The notes under the pieces are model-generated. The model had not been told where the DNA came from. It did not search any database and worked only from the letters and a program-made list of their open reading frames with translations. A program made the translations under genes and the position numbers. A stretch of DNA of 64,000 nucleotides, taken from NCBI GenBank assembly GCA_963721345.1, contig CAVRIT010000001.1, positions 1,674,001 to 1,738,000 on the forward strand, in the 5' to 3' direction. The stretch is from JACDAN01 sp963721345 (GTDB taxonomy: Bacteria; Actinomycetota; Thermoleophilia; Gaiellales; Gaiellaceae). This document shows, in pieces, positions 47,552-54,825 of this stretch. Within the stretch, counting starts at the first letter, position 1. Each line of letters begins with the position of its first letter.

Positions 47552-49145
47552 CGATGTCGGCCGCCGTCGCCCAGCCGCGCCGCGCCGTCCCGACGGCGAG
47601 CGCCATCCCGCCGAGGCCCCGCGTCGAATGAGCATCCGTGTTCGCCACGATGGAGACGCCGGCCTCGATCGCGGCCCGGATGTGCTCGTCTCGAAGGTCG
47701 AGGCGGTCCGGGAGTCCATTCGTCTCCAGGGCCGTACCGGTCTCCGCGCACGCGTCGAACAGGCGCTCGAGGTCGACGGCGTTCGGCGGGCGACGGTCGA
47801 TGAGGCGGCCCGTGGGGTGGCTGATCGCGGACACATGCGGGTTCTCGACGGCGGCAAGGGTCCGCGCGGTGAGCTGATCCTTCGACCCGCGCTGACCGGC
47901 GTGGACGCTCGCCATGACCCAGTCCAGCTCGGCGAGGACGGCGTCGGGTAGATCGAGCGCGCCGTCGGGCCGGATGTCGCATTCGATGCCGCGCAGGATC
48001 CTGAACGGGGCGAGCGCCTCGTTGGCCTCGGCGATCTCCTCCCCCTGGCGCAGGACGTCGTCGGCGGTGAGGCCCGGGACGACGGTGACCGCGACTGTGT
48101 GGTCGCAGATCGCCAGGTACTCGTAGCCCCGTTCGATGGCCGCACGGCCCATCTCCTCGACCGACGCGCGGCCGTCCGACCACGTCGTGTGGCAGTGGAG
48201 GTCGCCGCGGATGTCCTGGAGCTCGACGAGCGGCGGGGGCTCGCCGCGGAACGGCTGCTCCCGGAGCTCGGGCGGGCACCACGGGATGCCGAGGCGCTCG
48301 TACACCTCCTCCTCCGTGGGCGCGTCGGGGAGCGGCTCCAGCGCGGTGACGTAGTCCGCCGAGCCCGTGGCGCGGACGAACGCCGTCCCGGCCGCCTCCG
48401 GCGGCGGAACGTGGAGCTCCACGGGGACGCCCTCGACGGTCACGCCGACCGCGCGGCGCTCCTCCCGCTCCACAACCGCGACTATTTGGGGCAGGTCCTC
48501 GAACCGCGCGATGACCCGCTCGGGGTCAGACCCCTTAACAATCACCGCGAGGTGCTCGCAGCGATCCCTGTAACGACGCGGATCTCCGGCGATTTCGCCG
48601 TCCATCGCCTCCGCGATCTCGCGAGTCAGTGCCAGACCCCTGTGGAGAAGTAGCGCGCGCGCCGGTCGCTCGACCGAAGGCTCGCGCGCCAGCGCGGCGA
48701 GCAGCTTCGCCTCCGTCTTCGGACCGATTCCGGGCACCTCGCGGAGGCGGCCGGCGTCCGCCGCCTCGCGCAACTCGTCCAGCGTGCGAACGCCGAGCGC
48801 GTCGCCGATCTCGACCGAGCGCTTCGCGGTCAGCCCGAGCATCCGCCCGACGCCGACGAGGTCCGGCGAGATCCGCTCCTCGAGCTCCTGCAGCTCGTGC
48901 AGCTCGCCCGTCTCGACGAGCTCGCGAAGTCGCGTCTCGATCGCCGGTCCGACGCCACGCAGATCCCGAACACGGCCCGAATGGACGAGGTCGCCGAGCT
49001 GTGCCGGCGACTCTCGGATCAGGTCGGCGGCGCGGCGATACGCCCGGACGCTGTAGTGGTTCGCCCCGGCCAGCTCGAGCATCGTCGCGAAGGCCTCGAG
49101 CTTCGCGGCGTACGAGGCGTTGTCCGGATCGCGGCCTGAGGGCAC
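47484..49145 (-). CDS. polX: PolX-like DNA polymerase/3'-5' exonuclease with degenerate polymerase site
   Basis: A 553-residue protein with helix-hairpin-helix repeats (RDLRGVGPAIETRLRELVET, LREVPGIGPKTEAKLLAAL), a family X nucleotidyltransferase-like part and a C-terminal PHP domain (IRGDLHCHTTWSDGRASVEE, YEYLAICDHTVAV, VMASVHAG, NTDAH). Bacterial PolX takes part in base-excision repair. The expected GS-x-RR...G-D-I-D metal site is replaced by AGDPRRYRDRCEHLAVIV, so the two catalytic Asp residues are missing; DNA polymerase activity is doubtful while the PHP nuclease motifs look intact. GTG 49145 is the start used. Two REP-like palindromes lie inside the gene. Confidence 0.88.
   Translation of the reverse strand: MPSGRDPDNASYAAKLEAFATMLELAGANHYSVRAYRRAADLIRESPAQLGDLVHSGRVRDLRGVGPAIETRLRELVETGELHELQELEERISPDLVGVGRMLGLTAKRSVEIGDALGVRTLDELREAADAGRLREVPGIGPKTEAKLLAALAREPSVERPARALLLHRGLALTREIAEAMDGEIAGDPRRYRDRCEHLAVIVKGSDPERVIARFEDLPQIVAVVEREERRAVGVTVEGVPVELHVPPPEAAGTAFVRATGSADYVTALEPLPDAPTEEEVYERLGIPWCPPELREQPFRGEPPPLVELQDIRGDLHCHTTWSDGRASVEEMGRAAIERGYEYLAICDHTVAVTVVPGLTADDVLRQGEEIAEANEALAPFRILRGIECDIRPDGALDLPDAVLAELDWVMASVHAGQRGSKDQLTARTLAAVENPHVSAISHPTGRLIDRRPPNAVDLERLFDACAETGTALETNGLPDRLDLRDEHIRAAIEAGVSIVANTDAHSTRGLGGMALAVGTARRGWATAADIVNTRPLHELLRSRKPGTPRRRG
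48522..48534. repeat. REP-like palindrome inside polX
   Basis: GGGGTC-A-GACCCC is a perfect palindrome with a single central base, translated on the minus strand as part of KGSDPER. A related half-and-half copy, GTGCC-A-GACCCC, lies at 48629-48640. Confidence 0.5.
48629..48640. repeat. REP-like hybrid palindrome inside polX
   Basis: GTGCC-A-GACCCC combines the left arm of the hemE-hemH palindrome (GTGCC) with the right arm of the one at 48522 (GACCCC). Confidence 0.35.
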
Positions 49146-49150
49146 CGGGG

Positions 49151-49156
49151 TAGTCT
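49151..49156 (+). promoter_or_regulatory. Candidate -10 box, leaderless start of the F420 operon
   Basis: TAGTCT, seven bases, then GTG 49164 of cofC. Confidence 0.55.
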
Positions 49157-49163
49157 CCCCGTC

Positions 49164-49736
49164 GTGGCCAGCGTCGTCGTCCCGTTTCGCGCCGCGTCAG
49201 CCAAGAGCCGTCTCGACCAGCTGGGCGACGAGGCCCGCGCGGACATTGCGCACCGGATGCTCGGCGGCGTGATCGCTGCCGCGACGGCCGTCGGGCAGAC
49301 CATCCTCGTCACGGAGCGTGACGCCGGGTGCGCCCGCGCGCTGGCGGCCGAGCACGGCGCCCTCGTCGTCGACGATCCCGGCGACGGACAGGGCGCGGCG
49401 GTCGCAGCCGGGCTCGACGAGGTCACGGACTGGCCGGCTCTGGTCGTGAACGCCGACCTCCCGGACGTGCAGCCGCGCGACCTCTTCGCGCTGCTCGGCG
49501 CGATGCCGTCGGACGGGATCGCGATCGCCCCCGCGGCGGACGGGACCACCAACGCGCTGGCGCTCGCGCGGGCCGGTCTCTTCGAGCCGCTCTACGGGCC
49601 GGGCAGCGCCGCGCGCTTCCGCGCACACGCCGAGCGGCTGGGCGTGCCCGTCGCGGAGCTCCAGGCGCCCGGTCTCGCGCTCGACGTCGACACCGTCGAC
49701 GAGCTCCAGCTGGTGCCCGGGCCCAACGCGGGATGA
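49164..49736 (+). CDS. cofC: 2-phospho-L-lactate (or phosphoenolpyruvate) guanylyltransferase
   Basis: Makes the GDP-activated C3 acid (lactyl- or enolpyruvyl-diphospho-guanosine) for coenzyme F420. Intact, 190 residues, normal for CofC/FbiD. It shows VVPFRAASAKSRLDQLGDEA (nucleotide-binding N-terminus with the conserved SRL), VTERDAGCARALAAEHGALV, DDPGDGQGAAVAAGLDEV, ALVVNADLPDVQPRDLFAL (metal-binding Asp) and the end GLALDVDTVDELQLV. GTG 49164 follows a leaderless -10 box and is the first gene of the operon. The next gene starts inside its stop as ATGA. Whether lactate or PEP is used cannot be told here. Confidence 0.92.
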   Translation: MASVVVPFRAASAKSRLDQLGDEARADIAHRMLGGVIAAATAVGQTILVTERDAGCARALAAEHGALVVDDPGDGQGAAVAAGLDEVTDWPALVVNADLPDVQPRDLFALLGAMPSDGIAIAPAADGTTNALALARAGLFEPLYGPGSAARFRAHAERLGVPVAELQAPGLALDVDTVDELQLVPGPNAG

Positions 49737-50656
49737 ACGTCACCGTCCTGAGCGGCGGCGTGGGCGGCGCGCGCTTCGTCCAGGGGGTGCTCGACGCCGT
49801 CGACCCGGCCGGGGTGACGGTGATCGGGAACGTCGGCGACGACCTCGAGGTGTTCGGCCTCCACGTCTCGCCCGACCTCGACACGCTGCTCTACACCCTC
49901 GGTGGGCGCCACGACGACGAGCGAGGCTGGGGAGTTGCCGGCGAGACCTGGAATGCCCGAGAGACCGCAACCGAGCTCGGCGCCGAGACCTGGTTCCAGC
50001 TCGGCGATCGGGACCTCGGCCTCCACCTCGCCCGGGCGGAGTTGCTGGAGCGCGGCGAGCCTTTGTCGAAGATCACCGACCGCTTCGCGCGGGCCCTCGG
50101 CATCGAGGCGCGCATCCTCCCGGCGACCGACGACCGGCTCCGGACCTGGGTCGAGACGGACGAAGGCGAGCTGCCGTTCCAGGACTGGTTCGTCCGCCGC
50201 CGCCACGAGCCGGAGGTCGACGGCGTCCGCTTCGAAGGCGCAGAAGCCGCCCGGCCCGCTCCGGGCGTGCTCGAGGCGCTCCGCGACGCCGACCTGATCG
50301 TGATCGCGCCGAGCAATCCCTTCGTCTCGATCGGACCGGTCCTCGCTGTACAGGAGATCCGCGACGCGATCACCAGCCGACGCGTCCCTTCCGTCGCCGT
50401 CAGCCCGGTGATCGGCGGCAAGGCGGTCAAAGGCCCGGCCGACAGGATGCTGAATCGGCTCAAGGGCGGCGCCGGGCCGCTCCAAGTAACAGACTGTTAC
50501 TTGGGCTTGATCGACGCGCTGGTCTACGACGAGGCCGACGGCGAGGTCGACCTCGGCGAGGTTCGGCCGATCGTCACGAAGACGCTGATGACCGACGCCG
50601 CGTCGCGCCGCCGGCTCGCCGAGACCGCCCTCGAGGCCGCGGCCGTCCCGCGATGA
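49733..50656 (+). CDS. cofD: 2-phospho-L-lactate transferase (F420 biosynthesis)
   Basis: Joins the activated acid to the deazaflavin Fo, giving F420-0 or dehydro-F420-0. Intact, 307 residues. Motifs: VTVLSGGVGGARFVQGVLDA (the GGVGGA nucleotide loop), VIGNVGDDLEVFGLHVSPDL, DTLLYTLGG, LGAETWFQLGDRDLGLHL, IVIAPSNPFVSIGPVLAVQE, VSPVIGGKAVKGPADRML and YDEADGEVDLG. It overlaps cofC and npdG by four bases each. A 23-base perfect palindrome sits in the coding sequence at 50482-50504. Called FbiA in mycobacteria. Confidence 0.94.
   Translation: MNVTVLSGGVGGARFVQGVLDAVDPAGVTVIGNVGDDLEVFGLHVSPDLDTLLYTLGGRHDDERGWGVAGETWNARETATELGAETWFQLGDRDLGLHLARAELLERGEPLSKITDRFARALGIEARILPATDDRLRTWVETDEGELPFQDWFVRRRHEPEVDGVRFEGAEAARPAPGVLEALRDADLIVIAPSNPFVSIGPVLAVQEIRDAITSRRVPSVAVSPVIGGKAVKGPADRMLNRLKGGAGPLQVTDCYLGLIDALVYDEADGEVDLGEVRPIVTKTLMTDAASRRRLAETALEAAAVPR
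50482..50504. repeat. Perfect 23-base palindrome inside cofD
   Basis: CCAAGTAACAG, a central A, then CTGTTACTTGG: eleven-base arms without a mismatch, AT-rich compared with its surroundings. It is translated as LQVTDCYLG. The core TAACAG/CTGTTA is also found in the operator-like repeat at 19104-19132. Confidence 0.7.
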
Positions 50657-51273
50657 GAGTCGCGGTGATCGGAGGAACGGGCGCGTTCGGCCGCGCGCTC
50701 GCGGAGAAGCTCCACGCCCTCGGCGAGGACGTGGTGATCGGCTCACGCGACCCGTCCCGCGCGCAGGAGATCGCCGCCGTGATCGGGGTCGACGGCGCCG
50801 CGAACGAGGACGCCGTCGTCGGCGCCGACATCGTCATCCTCGCCGTCCGCTCGAATGCCGCGCTCGCCACGGCGCGGGCCCTCGCGGCCCCGCTCGGCGA
50901 CACGCCGCTCCTCTGCGTCGCGAGCGACCTCACCTTCACGGACAACGGCGTGCTGCCCGGCCGGGCGAGCCACTCGCTGGCCGAGCACGTCGCAGGGATC
51001 GTGGACGCTCCTGTCGCCGCGGGGCTCCAGACGGTTCCGGCCGCCCACCTGACCCAGCCCGACCCGCCCGAAGAAGACGCGCTGATCTGCGGCGACGACC
51101 CACGCGCGAAAGAGCTCGCGATCGAGCTCGCCGGCCGGCTCGTGACGGGCCGCGCGATCGACGCCGGCCCCCTCGCGAACGCGCGGGCGCTCGAGGGGAT
51201 GACGGCCGTGATCCTCAACGTGAACCGCCGCTACAAGGCGCATGCCGGCGTGAAGCTCACCGGCCTGAAGTGA
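50653..51273 (+). CDS. npdG: NADPH-dependent F420 reductase
   Basis: Moves hydride between NADP and F420, feeding reduced F420 to dependent enzymes. Intact, 206 residues. MRVAVIGGTGAFGRALAEKL carries the dinucleotide loop GGTGAFG; DVVIGSRDPSRAQEIAAV is the NADP-specificity region; DIVILAVRSNAALATARALA and VASDLTFTDNGVLPGRASHS follow; the end has ANARALEGMTAVILNVNRRY, typical of the family. ATG 50653 overlaps the cofD stop and its own stop overlaps cofE, so the enzyme is produced with the coenzyme it uses. Confidence 0.93.
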   Translation: MRVAVIGGTGAFGRALAEKLHALGEDVVIGSRDPSRAQEIAAVIGVDGAANEDAVVGADIVILAVRSNAALATARALAAPLGDTPLLCVASDLTFTDNGVLPGRASHSLAEHVAGIVDAPVAAGLQTVPAAHLTQPDPPEEDALICGDDPRAKELAIELAGRLVTGRAIDAGPLANARALEGMTAVILNVNRRYKAHAGVKLTGLK

Positions 51274-51976
51274 CCGTCAGCGTCATCCCTGTCACAGGCC
51301 TTCCGGAGGTGGAGGAGGGGGACGACCTCGCGGCGCTGCTCGCCGACGCCGCCGATCTCCGGCCGGGTGACGTGCTCGTCGTGGCCCAGAAGGTCGTCTC
51401 GAAGGCTGAGGGGCGGGTGGCCTACCTCGACGACGTCGAGCCGTCGGAGCAGGCACGCGGCTCGCGGCCGACCGGGACCCGCGCGAGCTCGAGGTGATCC
51501 TGCGCGAGGCGGCGCGGCTAGTCCGAACCCGCCCGCCGCTCGTGATCGCCGAGACCCGACACGGCTTCGTGTGCGCCTCGGCCGGAGTCGACCACTCCAA
51601 CGCGAAAGGCGCCGGAACCCTCGTCCTGCTGCCGATCGACCCCGATGCCTCGGCCCGCCGTCTCTCCGAGCAGCTCGGCGTCCCGGTCATCGTCAGCGAC
51701 TCGTTCGGCCGGCCGTTCCGCCAAGGGACGACCGATGTCGCGATCGGCGTCGCCGGCTTCGCTCCACTGCTCGACCTCCGTGGCGTCCGCGACGCCGCCG
51801 GCTACGAGCTCCGCACGACGGCGATCGCGATCGCCGACGAGATCGCAGGCGCAGCCGAGCTCGTGATGGGCAAGACGGACGGCATCCCGGCGGCGATCGT
51901 CCGAGGTCTCGAGCTCGAAGGCGACGGGACGGCCCGGGACCTCCTGATGCCGCCCGAACGCGACCTGTTCCGATGA
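51270..51976 (+). CDS. cofE: Coenzyme F420-0:L-glutamate ligase, one frameshift
   Basis: Adds glutamates to F420-0 using GTP. GTG 51270 gives VSVIPVTGLPEVEEGDDLAA, then RPGDVLVVAQKVVSKAEGRV, LDDVEPSEQA. Near 51457 a base seems to be missing: restoring one C in CACGCGG gives RRLAADRDPRELEVILREA, and the remaining 160 residues follow intact (PLVIAETRHGFVCASAGVDH, NAKGAGTLVLLPIDPDASAR, VIVSDSFGRPFRQGTTDVAI, GYELRTTAIAIADEIAGAAE, MGKTDGIPAAIVRGL). This is the length of archaeal CofE without the FbiB nitroreductase domain. It overlaps neighbours on both sides. Confidence 0.92.
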
Positions 51977-53409
51977 GCCGCTCCCGCTACCTCCTGTCGA
52001 TGCCCGAGCGCGCCATCCGCGCTGCGGCGGCGTTCGTGGGCGGCACGGTGCACGAAAGCGCGCAGGTGCTCCTCCCACGGCTCGTTCGGCGCTCGCGCTT
52101 CTACGAGGTGAGCGCGAAGAACCTCCTGCGGATCCTGGTCGAGGGCGTCGGCGCCGTCGAGCCGAGCCGCCAGGCCGAGCCCCAAGCCGCACCGCCGAAG
52201 GAGCTTGCGATGCGGAAGGGCGCAGGCAACGTGGTCGAGCTCGGCTCCTTCCTCGCCTTCGGCTTCTCGCCGCTCTGGCTGCTCGCGGGAGCCTCGGACG
52301 TCACGCGCGGCTCCCGCGTCTACCTCCGGGAGCTCGTGGAGGAGCTCAAGGCGGCCGGCGTGGTCGCTCAGGGCGCGGACATCGGGTCGGTCGACGAGCT
52401 GCTGGGCGTGCTCGAGGGAACCTCGGGCCGCACGGCGATGCTGATCGACCTCCCGCCGCTCGAGATCGAGGAGCTCAAGACCTCGCTGCGAGAGCTGCGC
52501 GACGGGGCGGCCGACCTGCCGAAACCTGAGGAGCTCGCCCGGGTCTACGCGAGCCTTCGTAAGGAAGCGGCCCAGGAGCGAGGATCGATCCTCGAGGTCT
52601 CGAGCGGCGTCGGCCTGGCGTTCCTGCTCTCCGCCCGGAACGTCTCGCGCACGCACCTCGTCACGCCGTACCAGGAGGACTGGAGGCCGATGCGCGACGA
52701 AGGCTTCATCGCCTACGCACGCCGGGTCGGCCGCCCCTACGCTCGGGCGGTGACGAGCCACTTCCACCCCGAGCGGGCGACGTACACCCAGCGCTTCCTC
52801 GGCCGCAACGACCCGGGCTCGACCGCACGCTTCTGCGACGAGTTCGACGGCAGCTTCGGCTGGGAGATGCACGAGCGGCTGAAGCGAGCCTCGCACGCCG
52901 TCGCGCTCGAGGGGAAGGTCTGGATCTTCGACCCGGTCGGCTGGGAGCCGGCGCTGGAGCGGATCTCCGAGCTGGGCGAGCCCGCGGGTGTCGTGCAGCT
53001 GCTCGATCGCCACGAGCGGGATTCGGCGGCCGTGGCGGCACGCTTCGGGATTCCACACCACGTCGTCCCCGACGAGCTGCCGGACTCGGGGATCGAGCTC
53101 GTGCAGATCGTGGGCTCGCGGTTCTGGAAGGAATGCGCTGCCTGGATCCCGAGCCTGGAGACGCTGGTCTGCGCGGACGCACTGGGCACGATCGCGTACT
53201 TCCGCACGCCGGACGAGCCGGTCGGCGTCCACCCGCTCCTCCGGCTACGCCCGCCGCGCGTGCTCCGGAGCTATGCGCCGCAGCACATCCTCTGCGGCCA
53301 CGGCCGGGGAGTCCACGGGCCGGAAGCGGCCCCCGCGCTCCAGGAGGCGCTCCGAACCTCCCGCCGGCGACTCCCGAAGGCCCTCGTGAACTCGGTCAGG
53401 CGGCGCTGA
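51973..53409 (+). CDS. Uncharacterised two-part protein at the end of the F420 operon
   Basis: Intact, 478 residues, ATG 51973 inside the cofE stop. Residues 1-120 have amphipathic helices (AIRAAAAFVGGTVHESAQVL, FYEVSAKNLLRILVEGVGAV) and a hydrophobic patch (LGSFLAFGFSPLWLLAGA), like a membrane-associated helical domain. Residues 260-478 look like a degenerate metallo-beta-lactamase fold: SHFHPERATYTQRFLG, VWIFDPVGWEPALERI, VVQLLDRHERDSAAVAARFG, and near the end YAPQHILCGHGRGVHGPEAA; I do not see a full HxHxDH motif. Operon position hints at an F420-related role, unproven. Confidence 0.6.
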   Translation: MSRSRYLLSMPERAIRAAAAFVGGTVHESAQVLLPRLVRRSRFYEVSAKNLLRILVEGVGAVEPSRQAEPQAAPPKELAMRKGAGNVVELGSFLAFGFSPLWLLAGASDVTRGSRVYLRELVEELKAAGVVAQGADIGSVDELLGVLEGTSGRTAMLIDLPPLEIEELKTSLRELRDGAADLPKPEELARVYASLRKEAAQERGSILEVSSGVGLAFLLSARNVSRTHLVTPYQEDWRPMRDEGFIAYARRVGRPYARAVTSHFHPERATYTQRFLGRNDPGSTARFCDEFDGSFGWEMHERLKRASHAVALEGKVWIFDPVGWEPALERISELGEPAGVVQLLDRHERDSAAVAARFGIPHHVVPDELPDSGIELVQIVGSRFWKECAAWIPSLETLVCADALGTIAYFRTPDEPVGVHPLLRLRPPRVLRSYAPQHILCGHGRGVHGPEAAPALQEALRTSRRRLPKALVNSVRRR

Positions 53410-54457
53410 GAATGCCGTTGTCGGAATAGATCCGGCGGATCCGCTCGACGTCGTCCAGCGAGTCGAAGAAGGTGTCCAGCACGTCCGGGTCGAATGCCCC
53501 GCCGCGTTCGGCCCGCATGATCGAGACCGCTTCGTCCACGCCGAACGCGCGCGCCCGGTAGGGCCGGGAGCTCGTCAGCGCGTCGAAGACGTCGCAGACC
53601 GCCGCGATTCGCCCCTCCAGGGGGATCTCGGCGTTGCACAGGCCATGTGGATAACCCTGTCCGTCGACCCGCTCGTGGTGGGTCAGCGCAATCGTGGCCG
53701 CGAGCTCGACGAGCTCGGAGGACGAGCCCGACAGCAGCTCGTGGCCGAGCGTCGTGTGCGTCTGCATCTCGCGCCGCTCGTCCTCGGTCAGCTTCCCCGG
53801 CTTCGCGAGGATCCGGTCCGGGATGCCGAGCTTGCCGATGTCGTGGAGCAGGCTCGCCGTCTGCACGAGCGCGGCGTGCGGGCCGGGCATCCCGAGCTCC
53901 GAGGCGAGCAGCCGGCAGCACGCCGCCATCCTCTCGACGTGGCGCCCGGTCTGCGAGTCCCGGAACTCGATCGCGAGCGCAAGCCGGTGGATCGTCTCCT
54001 CGCGGGAGTGGGCGACGGCGTCCTCGAGGCTGCGCCGAAGCGCCCGCGACTCTTGCTCGAGCGCGCGCCGGTGGAGCGCGTTCTTCACGGTGATCGCAAG
54101 CTCCGTGGCGCGGAACGGCTTCAGCAGATAGTCGTACGCGCCGAGCTCGAGCGCGTTCTGGACGACGGCGACGTCGTCCGAGCCGCTCATCATCACGAGC
54201 GCGACGTCGGGTGCGAGCCCCGCGATCTCCTCGGCCAGCTCCAGCCCCGAGCAGGGGCCGAGGAAGAGGTCGCAGAGGCACAGCGAGATGTCGTCGTCGC
54301 GCAGCGCGGCGCGCGCCTCGTCCGGCGTCGCTGCGACCACCGCGCGGCACCCCTGCTCCTCGAGCAGGGCGGTCGTCAGTTCAAGGATTCCCTGGTCGTC
54401 GTCGACGACGAGGATTGCTGGTTGCCCGGTATGGGGCTGTGTCGCGTGCTGCTGCAC
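53396..54457 (-). CDS. Response regulator with HD-GYP domain
   Basis: Intact, 353 residues. Receiver at residues 15-130: AILVVDDDQGILELTTALLE, SLCLCDLFLGPCSGLELAEE (phospho-Asp in CDLFLG), LVMMSGSDDVAVVQNALELG, YDYLLKPFRATELAITVKNA. HD-GYP at 155-340: RHVERMAACCRLLASELG, TASLLHDIGKLGIPDRILAK (HD), IALTHHERVDGQGYPHGLC and VCDVFDALTSSRPYR. Expected activity is c-di-GMP hydrolysis. GTG 54457 has an upstream purine-rich GGGGGTGA (54461-54470), so this gene is likely leadered, unlike most here. It converges on the preceding gene with a 14-base overlap. The DnaA-box cluster lies directly upstream. Confidence 0.9.
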   Translation of the reverse strand: MQQHATQPHTGQPAILVVDDDQGILELTTALLEEQGCRAVVAATPDEARAALRDDDISLCLCDLFLGPCSGLELAEEIAGLAPDVALVMMSGSDDVAVVQNALELGAYDYLLKPFRATELAITVKNALHRRALEQESRALRRSLEDAVAHSREETIHRLALAIEFRDSQTGRHVERMAACCRLLASELGMPGPHAALVQTASLLHDIGKLGIPDRILAKPGKLTEDERREMQTHTTLGHELLSGSSSELVELAATIALTHHERVDGQGYPHGLCNAEIPLEGRIAAVCDVFDALTSSRPYRARAFGVDEAVSIMRAERGGAFDPDVLDTFFDSLDDVERIRRIYSDNGILSAA

Positions 54458-54508
54458 TTTTCACCCCCACCACTGGATGCCGGACGGCGGCGCAACTTGT
54501 CATCTACC

Positions 54509-54548
54509 TGTGGACAATGTGGACAATTGTTTCCACAGTTGTGGAAGA
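54509..54548. promoter_or_regulatory. Cluster of DnaA-box-like sequences
   Basis: TGTGGACAA occurs twice in direct tandem (54509-54517 and 54518-54526); its complement TTGTCCACA differs from the DnaA box TTATCCACA by one base and is the usual high-GC form. Directly after lies the perfect inverted repeat TTCCACA-GT-TGTGGAA (54531-54546), whose arms match the box at seven of nine positions. The stretch is AT-rich for this window and lies between a minus-strand and a plus-strand gene. It could be an origin fragment, a DnaA-titration site or a DnaA-controlled promoter; dnaA itself is not here. Confidence 0.6.
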
Positions 54549-54569
54549 GATTTCCGCCGAGCGCGTGGT

Positions 54570-54575
54570 TAACCT
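54570..54575 (+). promoter_or_regulatory. Candidate -10 box, leaderless start
   Basis: TAACCT, six bases, then ATG 54582. An in-frame ATG at 54576 follows it immediately. It lies 22 bases after the DnaA-box cluster. Confidence 0.45.
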
Positions 54576-54581
54576 ATGTGG

Positions 54582-54818
54582 ATGGCCAAGAAGCGGCAAA
54601 CCTTCGGCAAGATCCAGCGTGAGCGCGAGCGCGCCGAGAAGCGCGTGCGCAAGCAGGAGAAGAAGGAAGAGAAGAAGGCCGCGGTGGAAGCGGGGTTCGT
54701 CTTCGACTTCGAGACGGGCGAGTACACGGCTCCGGCCGGCGCGGACGCGCCGCCCACCGACGAGCCGGCGGAGGAGCCCGAGACGGGCGTCACTCCACCG
54801 GCCGAGACCCGCTCCTAG
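54582..54818 (+). CDS. Small charged protein of unknown function
   Basis: A 78-residue protein. Residues 1-38 are a Lys/Arg/Glu-rich helix (FGKIQRERERAEKRVRKQEK) that could bind nucleic acid. Residues 40-50 (FVFDFETGEYTAP) form a short conserved-looking segment, and the rest is a disordered Pro/Glu/Thr tail. ATG 54582 fits the -10 box; ATG 54576 would add two residues. The gene lies directly beside the DnaA-box cluster and converges on the MMPL transporter gene with a seven-base gap. I do not recognise a family. Confidence 0.6.
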   Translation: MAKKRQTFGKIQRERERAEKRVRKQEKKEEKKAAVEAGFVFDFETGEYTAPAGADAPPTDEPAEEPETGVTPPAETRS

Positions 54819-54825
54819 CGCCCGC

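Noticed and set aside
47484..48145. Extra minus-strand frames opposite the HD-GYP 3' end and inside polX
   Set aside because: Alternative frames of polX; only the PolX frame carries HhH and PHP motifs.
54458..54581. Definite oriC
   Set aside because: Only two near-consensus boxes plus a palindrome, and none of the usual origin-linked genes; reported as a candidate only.
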